Shown here: positions 1 through 10,402 of the stretch, one piece after another | Layout of the letters: every line of letters starts with the position of its first letter | Position numbering within the stretch: the stretch's first letter is position 1 | Origin: UBA11612 sp963976395 | GTDB taxonomy: Bacteria; Pseudomonadota; Alphaproteobacteria; Rhodospirillales; Rhodospirillaceae | Length of the DNA: 58,700 nucleotides | NCBI GenBank assembly: GCA_963976395.1 | Contig: CAXBLG010000015.1 | Coordinates: 1-58,700 of the forward strand | Direction: 5' to 3' | Notes under the pieces: generated by a model | Database searches by the model: none | What the model was told of the DNA's origin: nothing | Seen by the model: the letters and a program-made list of their open reading frames with translations, nothing else | Made by a program: the position numbers and the translations under genes

Positions 1-647
1 CCGTACACCAGCGCCACGCGGCTATTGTTGCCTTCCAGGTCGATAATCCCGGATTCGATCATCTCGTGATAAAGATCGTTTCCTTCGCGGGTACGTTCAC
101 CAACACCGGCGAAAACCGAATACCCGCCGTGACCTTTGGCGATGTTATTTATGAGCTCCTGAATCAAAACGGTCTTGCCCACACCGGCGCCGCCGAACAG
201 ACCAACTTTACCGCCCTTACTGTAAGGGGCGAGTAGATCCACAACTTTGATGCCCGTGACGAGAATTTCCACTTCCGTGGACTGCTCGACAAACGTCGGC
301 GCCGCACGGTGAATAGGATAAAATTCTTTCGCATCGATGGCCCCGCGCTCGTCCACCGGCTCGCCGATCACGTTCATGATACGGCCAAGCGTACCAGGCC
401 CCACCGGCATTCTGATCGAATTGCCCGTGTCTGTGGCTTCCTGTCCGCGCACCAAACCTTCGGTCGCGTCCATGGCAATGCAGCGCACGGTGGATTCACC
501 GATGTGCTGCGCCACTTCAAGCACCAGGCGCTTGCCGTGATTGTCCACTTCCAGCGAATTCAGGATATTGGGCATGTCGCCGTCGAACTTCACGTCGACG
601 ACCGCGCCAAGCACCTGGGTAATGGTGCCTACATTGTTCTTCGCCAT
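1..647 (-). CDS. atpD: ATP synthase F1 subunit beta, N-terminal part (3' end off the window)
   Basis: This is the catalytic beta subunit of the F1 sector of the H+-translocating ATP synthase, at the cytoplasmic face of the membrane. About 215 codons are visible, starting at the ATG at 645-647 (MAKNNVGTITQVLGAVVDVK). The beta-barrel domain comes first. The P-loop GGAGVGKT follows near residue 155, and GERTREGNDLYHEM lies further on. The C-terminal half, including the DELSEED region, is outside the window. The gene follows atpG by about 45 bp on the same strand, as in the alphaproteobacterial atpHAGDC operon, so atpC is expected beyond position 1. Family assignment is certain; the gene is incomplete only because of the window edge. 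Confidence 0.98.
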   Translation of the reverse strand, partial: MAKNNVGTITQVLGAVVDVKFDGDMPNILNSLEVDNHGKRLVLEVAQHIGESTVRCIAMDATEGLVRGQEATDTGNSIRMPVGPGTLGRIMNVIGEPVDERGAIDAKEFYPIHRAAPTFVEQSTEVEILVTGIKVVDLLAPYSKGGKVGLFGGAGVGKTVLIQELINNIAKGHGGYSVFAGVGERTREGNDLYHEMIESGIIDLEGNNSRVALVY

Positions 648-691
648 CTTCTCGCTCCTATCGCTTCTCGCGTTTCTTGCTTCGGGCCGGA

Positions 692-1570
692 CTAAACGGC
701 TTCGGCGCCGGCAATAATCTCAATTAACTCTGTGGTGATCTGCGCTTGGCGCGTGCGGTTATATTTGACCTTCAATTTATCGATCATTTCGCCGGCGTTA
801 CGGGTCGCCGAATCCATGGCTGTCATCTGCGAGCCGTAGAAAGAAGCGCCGTTCTCAAGCATTGCCCGGAAGATCTGCACCGACAAATTACGCGGCAGCA
901 ATTCCACTAAAATTTCCTGGTCCGACGGCTCGTAATCATAGACCGAAGATGCGTCGTCCGTGCCCTCGGCTTCAGGCACAGGAAACGGGATGATTTGCTG
1001 ACGGGTGACTGTTTGTGTCATGGCCGACTGGAAGCGTGCATACACCATCGTCGCCACATCAAATTCACCGGCCGTAAACATCGTCGTGATTTTTGCCGCG
1101 ACTTCGTCCGCCTCGACAAAAGCAACGGTCTTGCGGCCAAATTCAGTGTAAGATTCGGTGATTAAGTGCCGGAAATCGCGCCGAAGATTGTCGCGGCCTT
1201 TACGGCCAACACACAACACCTTGACCGTTTTGCCCTTATCTAAAAGCTCGCGGATGAGCGCGCGGCTAGAGCGGATGATATTGGAATTAAAACCGCCGCA
1301 CAGACCGCGGTTTGCGGTCATAACCACAACCAGATGAACATCGTCCTGTCCGGTTCCGGCCAGCATCGGCGGCGCACCTTCACGGCCCGCAGCTCCACCG
1401 GCAAGATTGCCGAGCATGCGTTCCATGCGCTCGGCATAGGGGCGAGCCGCTTCCGCCGCATCCTGAGCACGGCGCAACTTCGACGCCGCCACCATTTTCA
1501 TGGCGGAAGTGATTTTTTTCGTCGACTGCACCGAAGTGATGCGGACGCGGAGTTCCTTGAGACTGGCCAT
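692..1570 (-). CDS. atpG: ATP synthase F1 subunit gamma
   Basis: This is the central rotor shaft of F1, coupling c-ring rotation to catalysis in the alpha3beta3 ring. The protein has 292 residues, normal for the family. The N-terminal helix (MASLKELRVRITSVQSTKKI, then AMKMVAASKLRRAQ) and the C-terminal helix (YNRTRQAQITTELIEIIAGA) that form the coiled-coil shaft are both clear, and so is the Rossmann-like middle domain (VVMTANRGLCGGFNSNI near residue 85). It lies between atpA and atpD on the minus strand in the standard order and is probably translated from the same operon mRNA. Nothing in it is unusual. Confidence 0.98.
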   Translation of the reverse strand: MASLKELRVRITSVQSTKKITSAMKMVAASKLRRAQDAAEAARPYAERMERMLGNLAGGAAGREGAPPMLAGTGQDDVHLVVVMTANRGLCGGFNSNIIRSSRALIRELLDKGKTVKVLCVGRKGRDNLRRDFRHLITESYTEFGRKTVAFVEADEVAAKITTMFTAGEFDVATMVYARFQSAMTQTVTRQQIIPFPVPEAEGTDDASSVYDYEPSDQEILVELLPRNLSVQIFRAMLENGASFYGSQMTAMDSATRNAGEMIDKLKVKYNRTRQAQITTELIEIIAGAEAV

Positions 1571-1608
1571 TGGGCTTGGGTGCTCCTGACTAACCTAGCG
1601 CATCAACC

Positions 1609-3140
<1,532 letters not shown>

Positions 3141-3141
<1 letters not shown>

Positions 3142-3701
3142 TATCCGACCCCTTTCATAGCGAGCTTCAAGCGTTGAAGTTTGGATTTAAGAGAACTGTC
3201 TACCATGCGAGAGCCGACCTTAACGATCAGTCCGCCGAGAATGGATGGATCAACTTTTGCAGCTATATCGATGTTGCGGCCGATGGCTTTCTTAAGCGCA
3301 TCAATGAGCGATGCCGTTTGCGAATCGCTCAGCGGCGCGGCGCTGGTCACATGCGCCGTTGCCTCACCGCGTCGGTCAGCGAGAATTGCTCGAAAGCCGA
3401 TAATCATACCAGGCAAAGCAAAAAGCCGCCGGTTAGCCGCCACAAGACCAAGAAACTTAGTCGTGATCGGCGCCAACTGCGCCTTATCGGCGATGGCTGA
3501 AATGCCCTTGCTTTGATCTATACGCGAGAGGACCGGGCTTTTGATAAAGCGCGCGAAATCATCACTGTCGTTGATCATTGTCTGCAGGTTTGAAAGATCA
3601 CCTGCAACGGCGTCGATAGCGCCATTTTCATCGGCTAGTTCGTACAGCGCGGATGCGTACCGCGCCGCTACGTCGCCAACCCCTGCCACGTCCGCTGACA
3701 C
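3141..3701 (-). CDS. atpH: ATP synthase F1 subunit delta
   Basis: This is the peripheral-stalk subunit (OSCP equivalent) that ties the top of F1 to the b-subunit stator. It has 186 residues. The N-terminal helical domain (VAARYASALYELADE) and the C-terminal domain ending in GSRMVDSSLKSKLQRLKLAM match the family. It is the first gene of the visible atp cluster. As is usual in alphaproteobacteria, the F0 genes are not adjacent. The operon promoter should lie in the 231-bp gap at 3702-3932, but I could not identify a convincing -35/-10 pair there. Confidence 0.97.
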
Positions 3702-3932
3702 TTGTGACTTGCCCTTTAGAATAGAACCCTAGCGACTCTCCGAACCGGACCAAGAAACGGGGTTTCTCAACCGACCGGAGGCTAGTAACTAACCCACTGA
3801 TTTCAAGCGATTTTCAGGCACGATATACGGCTGCCCTGATCGCCGGCGGGTTGATACCATGCTGCCCTGTGCGTTGCAACACACTACCGCCTTGGGATGG
3901 ACGCTAAGTTTTGCCCAGGAAGCATTTGGGCA

Positions 3933-6176
3933 TCAATAAAAGCTATAAGGGTCTACATCGACTTGGACCCGCACCGAGGGAGGTGTTTTGACCCGCCCGA
4001 GCCACGCCCTCACAAGGGGCTGTGGGGCTATATTTCGTCGGGTTTTCAGCAAGAGGCGGTGGCGATGACGCCCCCTAAGCAACGCCATAAACGCTGGAGC
4101 CGGGCCTAGAACCTCGAATCCGTCACCCCTTGGAGCGGCGGCGGCAAGTTGGCGGGCCGCGCTGATGACCGCCGCTTCGTCGGGTCCAGACAGGATCAGG
4201 GCCGTCAGGCGGCCAAAAGGCGGCATAGTCAGGGCCTGACGGGTATCAATTTCACTGGCGATGAAGGTCTCGTCGTCCCCCGACAACAGCGCCTGCATCA
4301 CCGGGTGATTGGGATCGTGGGTTTGCAAGAGAACCCGGCCCGGCTTTTCCGCCCGCCCGGCCCGGCCGGCTACTTGGTGTAAAAGTTGGTGGGTGCGTTC
4401 GGCAGCGCGCAAGTCCCAGCCGGACAAGCCGAGATCGGCATCGACCACGCCCACCAGCGTTAGACCCGGAAAATGGTGCCCCTTGGCAAGCACTTGGGTG
4501 CCCACAAGAATATCGATACGCCCGTCTAAAATGTCGGCGATGAGCTCAGCAACAGAAGAAGGGCGGTCCAAAGTATCGCTCGCAACCGTGCGTATTTTCG
4601 CCTCCGGCCATCGCGCAGCCGCTTCTTCGGCAACCCTCTCAATGCCAGGACCGCAAGGCACAAAGGACTCGGCCGCATCGCAAGAAGGGCAGGTTTTGGG
4701 CGGTCGGGCGTTGTAGCCACAATGGTGACATTGCAAGCGGCGCGTTTTCCGGTGTTCGACCAGCCAAGCCGTACAGCTGGGGCAATTCAACCGATGACCA
4801 CAGGAGCGGCACAAGGTGAGCGGTGCATAGCCGCGCCGGTTCAAAAACAACAGCGCTTGCTCGCCGGACGCCAGTGTATCTTCAACCGCCTTGACCATGG
4901 TGGGCGCGAGCCATGAGCGGCCCCAGGGGCCTTTTTCCGGCGAGTCTTTACGCATATCGATCACGGAAATCGCCGGCATTTGCGCCGCTCCAAAGCGCTG
5001 GGGAAGCATCACTTCCCCGTAACGCTTGCTGCGCACGTTCATCACCGTTTCAAGAGACGGCGTTGCCGTCGATAAAATAATCGGGATTTGTCCTTCGCGG
5101 GCCCGCACCACGGCCATGTCGCGCGCATGATAGATAACGCCGTCTTCTTGCTTAAACGCCGCCTCATGTTCCTCGTCCACAACGATCAAACCGAGGTTTT
5201 GGAACGGCAAAAACAGCGCCGAACGCGCCCCAATCACGACTTTTGCATCGCCGTTCGCTGCGCCAAGCCAGGTTTCACGCCGTAATCTGTAATTCAAGTC
5301 CGAATGCCAAACGGCGGGCGCGCCACCAAACCGGCCGGAAAAGCGTGCGATGCTTTGCGCGGTCAGGGCGATTTCAGGTACTAAAACAAGGACTTGCTTG
5401 CCTAGCGCCAAAGTCTCAGCCACCGCTTCTAGATAGACTTCAGTCTTGCCCGAGCCGGTGACACCGTCGAGCAAAGTCACGGTAAAGGCGCTCAAACGCG
5501 ACAATAGCGCGCTCACTGCGCGGTTTTGATCGTCTTCCAACACGGTTTTAGAGTGATTTAGGTGCAATTTATCGAACGGCGAGGCTGCGGTGGTTTCAAC
5601 AACACATAAAACACCCGCGTCGATCAGTCCGCGAACAACACCGGCGCCGACATTTGATTTTTTGGCCAGCGCCGCCGCGCTCGGAAATGAGTCTGTCGTG
5701 ACCGTCTCGATGATTTTTTGCCGCGCCGGTGTGGATTTCACATTGCAGTCTTCAAACGACCGCCCGGACACGACAACTGCCGTCGCTGGCTTGGGCGCGG
5801 AGCCCCTGCGAATCGGATTGATAGCCATGCGCAGAATTTGACCGGCTGGCTGCATGGTGTAGCCGGCAACCCAATCGATAAACCGCAACAGCACATCCGG
5901 CAGCGGTGGCACGTCCAGTCGGCGCACAACCGTTTTCAGTTTGGACGGTGAGACATCGCCGAGTCCGGCGCCCCACACCACACCGGTTTCAAATCGCCGA
6001 CCGACGGGCACCTCGACCACATCGCCCGGCGTTAGAGTGCAGTCTTCGGGAACTAAATAGTCGTAAGGCGTATTGACCGGCACCGGCAGCAAAACAGCGA
6101 TGCGCACCCCGGCTGAAAATTCAGTGGACGCAATCGTTACGGTTTCAACGCTAGTCGTGGATTGGGGCGTGGGCAT
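3933..6176 (-). CDS. priA: primosomal protein N' (replication restart helicase PriA)
   Basis: This 3'-to-5' superfamily 2 helicase recognises stalled forks and D-loops and starts replisome reloading. It has 747 residues. The N-terminal DNA-binding region (PYDYLVPEDCTLTPGDVVEVPVGRR) is followed by Walker A GVTGSGKT at 238-245 and the DEEH box at 334-337. Helicase motif III STATPS and the paired zinc-binding cysteines (CRSCGH...CPSC...CHHCG...CPSC, about 456-499) follow, and VAGRAGR is helicase motif VI. The ATG at 6174-6176 was chosen. Transcription is divergent from the transaldolase gene across about 110 bp. priA beside the atp operon is a common alphaproteobacterial arrangement. Confidence 0.97.
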   Translation of the reverse strand: MPTPQSTTSVETVTIASTEFSAGVRIAVLLPVPVNTPYDYLVPEDCTLTPGDVVEVPVGRRFETGVVWGAGLGDVSPSKLKTVVRRLDVPPLPDVLLRFIDWVAGYTMQPAGQILRMAINPIRRGSAPKPATAVVVSGRSFEDCNVKSTPARQKIIETVTTDSFPSAAALAKKSNVGAGVVRGLIDAGVLCVVETTAASPFDKLHLNHSKTVLEDDQNRAVSALLSRLSAFTVTLLDGVTGSGKTEVYLEAVAETLALGKQVLVLVPEIALTAQSIARFSGRFGGAPAVWHSDLNYRLRRETWLGAANGDAKVVIGARSALFLPFQNLGLIVVDEEHEAAFKQEDGVIYHARDMAVVRAREGQIPIILSTATPSLETVMNVRSKRYGEVMLPQRFGAAQMPAISVIDMRKDSPEKGPWGRSWLAPTMVKAVEDTLASGEQALLFLNRRGYAPLTLCRSCGHRLNCPSCTAWLVEHRKTRRLQCHHCGYNARPPKTCPSCDAAESFVPCGPGIERVAEEAAARWPEAKIRTVASDTLDRPSSVAELIADILDGRIDILVGTQVLAKGHHFPGLTLVGVVDADLGLSGWDLRAAERTHQLLHQVAGRAGRAEKPGRVLLQTHDPNHPVMQALLSGDDETFIASEIDTRQALTMPPFGRLTALILSGPDEAAVISAARQLAAAAPRGDGFEVLGPAPAFMALLRGRHRHRLLLKTRRNIAPQPLVRAWLGRVKTPPSVRVQVDVDPYSFY

Positions 6177-6288
6177 GGTCTACACTCTTTCCCACGCGCC
6201 GCATTGACGCAACAGATTGAACGTAGCGCCAAGACACTATATCCGGCGCACGCACCTTAAAACTTTCAAGACAGGATACCCGACCCCC

Positions 6289-6942
6289 ATGAAGTTCTTC
6301 ATCGACACCGCCGACATCAACGAGATCAAGGACCTGGCCGCGACCGGCATGGTCGATGGCGTGACCACCAACCCGTCCTTGGCGGCGAAGTCCGGTAAAA
6401 AGTTTCTGGATCTGGTCGCCGAAATCTGCGCGGTGGTACCGGGGCCGGTGAGCGCTGAAGTAACTGCGCTTGATCACGCGACCATGATGAAAGAAGCGGC
6501 GGTTTTGCGGAAAATCGCAAATAACGTAACTATCAAAGTACCCCTGACGCCGGACGGCCTTAAAACCTGCAAAGCGTTGTCTGACGACGGCGCCATGGTG
6601 AACGTGACTTTGTGCTTTTCTCCTGCCCAGGCTTTGCTCGCGGCGAAAGCCGGCGCCAGCTTTATTTCCCCCTTTGTCGGACGCCTCGACGATATCGGCG
6701 CAAGCGGCATGGATCTGATTGCCGATATTTTGACGATTTATGAGAATTATGACTTCAACACCGAGGTATTGGTGGCCTCGATCCGCAGCCCCATGCATGT
6801 AGTAGATGCTGCCAAAATGGGGGCCCATGTCGCCACCATGCCGCCCAGCACGTTACGGCAACTGTTCAACCATCCGTTAACCGATAAGGGGCTAAAAGCA
6901 TTCATGGATGATTGGGCGAAAACCGGCCAATCCATTCTATAA
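6289..6942 (+). CDS. tal: transaldolase / fructose-6-phosphate aldolase-type (TalC/FSA family)
   Basis: This small cytoplasmic class I aldolase belongs to the pentose-phosphate pathway family that transfers dihydroxyacetone units or cleaves fructose 6-phosphate. From the ATG at 6289 it has 217 residues, the length of the short subfamily. Motifs are FIDTADINEI at the start, DGVTTNPSL near residue 25, and the Schiff-base lysine K83 in TIKVPLT. The frame stays open upstream to 6217, but that 24-residue extension is unlike the family, and an AGGA-type ribosome-binding site (in acaggata) precedes 6289. Sequence alone does not separate transaldolase from fructose-6-phosphate aldolase activity. Confidence 0.93.
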   Translation: MKFFIDTADINEIKDLAATGMVDGVTTNPSLAAKSGKKFLDLVAEICAVVPGPVSAEVTALDHATMMKEAAVLRKIANNVTIKVPLTPDGLKTCKALSDDGAMVNVTLCFSPAQALLAAKAGASFISPFVGRLDDIGASGMDLIADILTIYENYDFNTEVLVASIRSPMHVVDAAKMGAHVATMPPSTLRQLFNHPLTDKGLKAFMDDWAKTGQSIL

Positions 6943-7012
6943 TGGATGAAATTTTCATGGCGCCGGTCTGGGGCAGATCGGTGCCATGAAGAAAAATCGG
7001 GGGCAAGTCGAT

Positions 7013-7741
7013 ATGGCCGATCACATCAAAGCCGGAGCAGCGGCAAGCGGCAAAGCGCCGAAAGCTGAATTGCGCGAAGCCGATGTCATCGCTTATCTGC
7101 GGCGGAATCCCCGTGTGCTTTTGAACAACTCCGATCTGCTGGCCGCGATTGCCCCGGAAACCCGTTTTGAAACCGATACCGTTGTCGTCGATATGCAGCG
7201 GTTTGTGGTGGACCGACTGCGCCGTCAGGTGGACGATCTCAAAGCTTCCAGCGACCGGTTAGTGACCACGACGCGGTCCAATATGTCGTTATTCGAGCGC
7301 AGTATGGAATGTGCCTTAGCGCTGATTTATTCACGTGACTTTGAAGAGCTAGCCCAAGTGCTGCACGACGATTTACCCGTGCACCTTGGCGTCGATGCGA
7401 TCTCGGTGGCCTTTGAGAGCGACTCTATTCCGGTGGACGGCGGCCATATGATTCGCGCCCTGCCGCCGGGAACGGTAAACGCGCTTGTCGGCTCGGATAT
7501 GTCCACGCGTATTCGCCCTGACGTTGAAGGCGAGGAGATGCTGTACGGCAACTCCGCCGGACTTGTGCGATCAGACGCGCTTGTCGCGCTTCCGGAAGGG
7601 GAAGGCTTGCCCGCCGGCTTGTTCGCCGTCGGCTGCCGCAGCCCTGGCCATTTTGAAGACGGCCAAGGCACGGAGCTGATCACCTTTCTGGGCCACGTAA
7701 CCCGCTATGCGGTGGGACGCTGGTGGTCGCTCAAACTTTAA
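7013..7741 (+). CDS. DUF484 family protein
   Basis: This is a conserved cytoplasmic protein of unknown biochemical role. The DUF484 fold is GAF-like, and the family is routinely encoded directly upstream of xerC. The pattern VIAYLRRNPRVLLNNSDLLAAI near the N-terminus, followed by a helix (VVDMQRFVVDRLRRQVDDL) and a GAF-like domain, fits well. Two in-frame ATGs are possible, 6986 and 7013. The later one has a GGGGG stretch about 9 nt upstream and gives the typical MADH...DVIAYLRRNP start, so it is preferred (242 residues). The 3' end overlaps xerC by 19 bp, which implies translational coupling. Confidence 0.85.
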   Translation: MADHIKAGAAASGKAPKAELREADVIAYLRRNPRVLLNNSDLLAAIAPETRFETDTVVVDMQRFVVDRLRRQVDDLKASSDRLVTTTRSNMSLFERSMECALALIYSRDFEELAQVLHDDLPVHLGVDAISVAFESDSIPVDGGHMIRALPPGTVNALVGSDMSTRIRPDVEGEEMLYGNSAGLVRSDALVALPEGEGLPAGLFAVGCRSPGHFEDGQGTELITFLGHVTRYAVGRWWSLKL

Positions 7742-8682
7742 AAGACTCCGTCATTCATTTTGCGGCGCGGCCGGATTTGGTCGCCGCCATTACCGATTGG
7801 CGCCGCTGGCTCGAGTCCGAGCGACGGGCCTCGCGCCATACGGCTGATGCCTACGGCCGTGACCTTTCAGCCTTTCTGACTTTTCTAACCGGACATCTTG
7901 GCGGCGAAGCTTCGTTGAAGGATTTGCGCGGGCTCAAGACCGCAGATTTTCGTAGCTATCTTGCGCACCGCGCGAACACCGGTGTCGCCCGCAGTTCCAT
8001 CGCGCGCGGCATGTCCACATTGCGTAACTTTTTCCGATTTCTTGAACGCAGCGACCTTGTGCACAACCCCGCGGTCAAGGCCGTCAAGACACCGCGCCTG
8101 CCACAAACTGTTCCCAAGGCTTTAGATGAAGACGACGCACTCGCCGCAATCACTTCTGCCGGTGAGATGTACGATGAACCATGGCTTTCGGCGCGGGACA
8201 CAGCCTTGTTTTTGATGCTGTATGGCTGTGGACTCCGAATCGGTGAAGCGCTCTCACTGACCTGCGGCGATACGCCGAAGAGCGACACCCTACGGGTCAT
8301 GGGCAAAGGACAGAAAGAACGTATTGTGCCCGTACTTCCGGTGGTGCGCGAGGCGATCGATGCTTATCGCAAGCTGTGCCCGTTCACCACTGACAACAAC
8401 GCACCCTTATTTGTGGGCAAACGCGGCAAGGTATTGAACCCCGGCGTAGTTCAGAGACAGGTCCGCCGCCTGCGCGCAATGCTAGGTCTTGCCCAAACCG
8501 CAACGCCCCATGCCCTCAGGCATAGCTTCGCGACACATTTGCTGGCCAAAGGTGGTGATCTACGCACGATCCAGGAATTATTGGGCCACGCCTCGTTATC
8601 AACGACGCAGCGTTACACAGTGGTCGATGCCGCACGGCTAGCCAAGGTATATGATGCCGCACATCCTCGCGCGCGGACTTAA
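7723..8682 (+). CDS. xerC: site-specific tyrosine recombinase XerC
   Basis: XerC works with XerD at dif to resolve chromosome dimers. It starts at a GTG inside the end of the DUF484 gene and has 319 residues. An N-terminal SAM-like core-binding domain spans about 20-115 and the catalytic domain about 130-315. The full catalytic set is visible: R172 (CGLRIGEAL), K195 (MGKGQKER), H263 and R266 (HALRHSFATHLL), H289 (LLGHASLSTTQ) and the nucleophile Y298 (QRYTVV). The housekeeping context (DUF484-xerC) argues against a phage or integron integrase. Confidence 0.95.
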   Translation: MVAQTLKDSVIHFAARPDLVAAITDWRRWLESERRASRHTADAYGRDLSAFLTFLTGHLGGEASLKDLRGLKTADFRSYLAHRANTGVARSSIARGMSTLRNFFRFLERSDLVHNPAVKAVKTPRLPQTVPKALDEDDALAAITSAGEMYDEPWLSARDTALFLMLYGCGLRIGEALSLTCGDTPKSDTLRVMGKGQKERIVPVLPVVREAIDAYRKLCPFTTDNNAPLFVGKRGKVLNPGVVQRQVRRLRAMLGLAQTATPHALRHSFATHLLAKGGDLRTIQELLGHASLSTTQRYTVVDAARLAKVYDAAHPRART

Positions 8683-8733
8683 AATTTTACCCATCCTTAT
8701 CGGTCTTTCTATATAAGATTTATCAAAACCTAT

Positions 8734-10005
8734 ATGTTTACCAGCCTCGTGACTGTCATAGACCGGGATCGCATGCGAGAGACATATCAAGCCAACGTCG
8801 GCGACCTTGATCGTATCGTCACCATTGCCTCCGAATACGGGTTTTGCATCGTAAAGGGTGTATTCACCCCTGACGAGATGGCAAACATCGGCGAGGACAT
8901 GAGGGCGACGAACCAGGACTTCCAAGGCGACATCCCCGATTTATTGAGTTGCCCGCGCCTACGCCGGGTCATGCTGGATGAACGAGTGCTTTCAACAGCC
9001 CGGGCGCTCATGGGCGATGATCTCGTTTACTACGGCGAAAGTTCAATCAATTACGAAGAGCAAGCTGGCCCCTTGACGCTGAAGCCCTATAACCACCTTC
9101 ACTTCGACGCCCACGGCATGGCGCATGATATCAAGGATGTATGGCGAGATCCCGCAAACGCATTATTCGGTTCGTACCGATTCGGATTTTATATGCGCGA
9201 CTACTCCGCACATAGCGGCGGGTTAAAAATTGCCATCGGATCCCATCGCGGCGATCCAAAACTTTATTCACGAAATTCTCAGATTGAAAAATCGATTCTG
9301 GTGCAGAACGGAAAAAATACTGTTTCCTACTTAGCGCCCGACTATCAGCTCATCAATGTGCCGAGTCAGCCTGGAGATATGGTCGTATGGAATCTTAGAA
9401 CACTGCACAGCGCAGGAGCCCGCGCTTTAATCGACCATCCTGACCTATCAATGCTTCCCAGCATCGAGGCCAAATTGCACAGCGCAATGCCAGACCTATT
9501 TGCGCCAATTGCAAGCCCGCGAAACGTAATTTTCTTTGACTATGGCGCTCCGATCAAATCCACGGACCTTTACATAAAAAATAGGAGCCAATTACTGACG
9601 TCAAAGATACTTAGGTATGAACAGCTACGGCTTTTTGATGGGCCGACGGAGATGGAAAGCGCCGCAGCGAACGGCATCCGCCTGAGGTTTGATCGTATTG
9701 CGGCTCTTCTTAGCGTGGAATTGCTGACCTTGGCGCAAATAAACGCTGCGGCGGCACAACGCGACAACATTAAACACGCCATATCCTTAAGGCGTAACCG
9801 CTTGTTAGCGATCATTACGCGGCACGAAGAGTATTCGCCCCATCATCAACTGTTCGACATAGAGCATTTTCGCAAGCGCGTCTTAGAAAACGCAGAGGAG
9901 GGTGTTCTCGAATGTGCACAGGCCATCGTTGATCAACTACAACGGCAAGGGGCGGGTATCGTCGCGGAGATGGTCCAGCAAGTGGACCCTGGCGACGGAC
10001 ACTGA
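8734..10005 (+). CDS. phytanoyl-CoA dioxygenase (PhyH)-like Fe(II)/2-oxoglutarate oxygenase
   Basis: This is a probable non-haem Fe(II)/2-oxoglutarate-dependent oxygenase of 423 residues; the substrate is unknown. The iron-binding HxD is visible in HLHFDAHG at about residue 125. A distal histidine is in RTLHSAGARA after the strand PGDMVVWNL, and the GGLKIAIGSHRG stretch is typical of PhyH proteins. The last 130 residues are helical and resemble nothing I recognise, so it is longer than the usual PhyH protein. It looks more A+T-rich than its neighbours and sits between xerC and a rhomboid gene with no metabolic partner nearby, which suggests an acquired gene. The fold call is fairly secure and any specific function is not. 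Confidence 0.7.
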   Translation: MFTSLVTVIDRDRMRETYQANVGDLDRIVTIASEYGFCIVKGVFTPDEMANIGEDMRATNQDFQGDIPDLLSCPRLRRVMLDERVLSTARALMGDDLVYYGESSINYEEQAGPLTLKPYNHLHFDAHGMAHDIKDVWRDPANALFGSYRFGFYMRDYSAHSGGLKIAIGSHRGDPKLYSRNSQIEKSILVQNGKNTVSYLAPDYQLINVPSQPGDMVVWNLRTLHSAGARALIDHPDLSMLPSIEAKLHSAMPDLFAPIASPRNVIFFDYGAPIKSTDLYIKNRSQLLTSKILRYEQLRLFDGPTEMESAAANGIRLRFDRIAALLSVELLTLAQINAAAAQRDNIKHAISLRRNRLLAIITRHEEYSPHHQLFDIEHFRKRVLENAEEGVLECAQAIVDQLQRQGAGIVAEMVQQVDPGDGH

Positions 10006-10402
10006 GAAAATCGCATTTCCAACAAACACTTTGGTCACAAAGGGCTGTTTGCCATCGGGTTTCAAACCATAGACATATGGCTCCGTAACAATCCCTGAAC
10101 GGAGTGACCCAGGAGCCGTTGCGATAGCAGAAAATCATCACATCGGAGGTACGGTCGGCGCCGCGCACCTCGAGCTTAAGTCAAATGCCTGTTTCTATGA
10201 CATTCCTCCGCCCCTGCAGGCATTTAGACTGTATTAAATCTAGAACTATTTGCACAGCAGTCATGACCGACACATACAACGCCCGCGCTGGATTATGCTT
10301 AACAAAAGAGCGCTCGATCGCCCGGACGTTCTTCCAAGCTATCGTCGATACGATGGTTCGCAAAAAACTGGCTCTTCTTCACGATACGAAGAGCGAAATA
10401 AT
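10006..10402 (+). other. 397-bp stretch without a convincing gene
   Basis: This lies between the PhyH-like gene and the rhomboid gene. It holds an inverted repeat (AAATGCCTG at 10183-10191 and CAGGCATTT at 10217-10225) and the candidate rhomboid terminator. On the plus strand there is a 47-codon frame (ATG at 10263 to TAG at 10404-10406, starting MTDTYNARAGLCLTKE). On the minus strand, at about 10180-10012, there is a Cys/Trp-rich frame (RNGSWVTPFRDCYG) that runs on antisense into the dioxygenase gene. None is supported well enough to call a gene. The stretch may hold decayed coding sequence. Confidence 0.4.
10362..10394 (-). terminator. candidate rho-independent terminator of the rhomboid gene
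   Basis: The arms GCTCTTC (10371-10377) and GAAGAGC (10388-10394) form a 7-bp stem with a 10-nt loop. Read on the minus strand, the stem is followed within three bases by a run of six T (10362-10367). It lies just past the rhomboid stop codon at 10403. The stem is only moderately G+C-rich. Confidence 0.5.

Noticed and set aside
3702..3932. TTGAAA at 3806-3801 (minus) as the atp promoter
   Set aside because: No acceptable -10 element lies 16-18 bp downstream, so the promoter was not annotated.
6151..6828. 225-codon minus-strand frame opposite the transaldolase gene
   Set aside because: It is the mirror of a well-conserved gene; its translation has no recognisable family and no ribosome-binding site.
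7723..8682. Phage or integron integrase at the left of the window
   Set aside because: The DUF484-xerC overlap and normal XerC length point to the chromosomal dimer-resolution recombinase.
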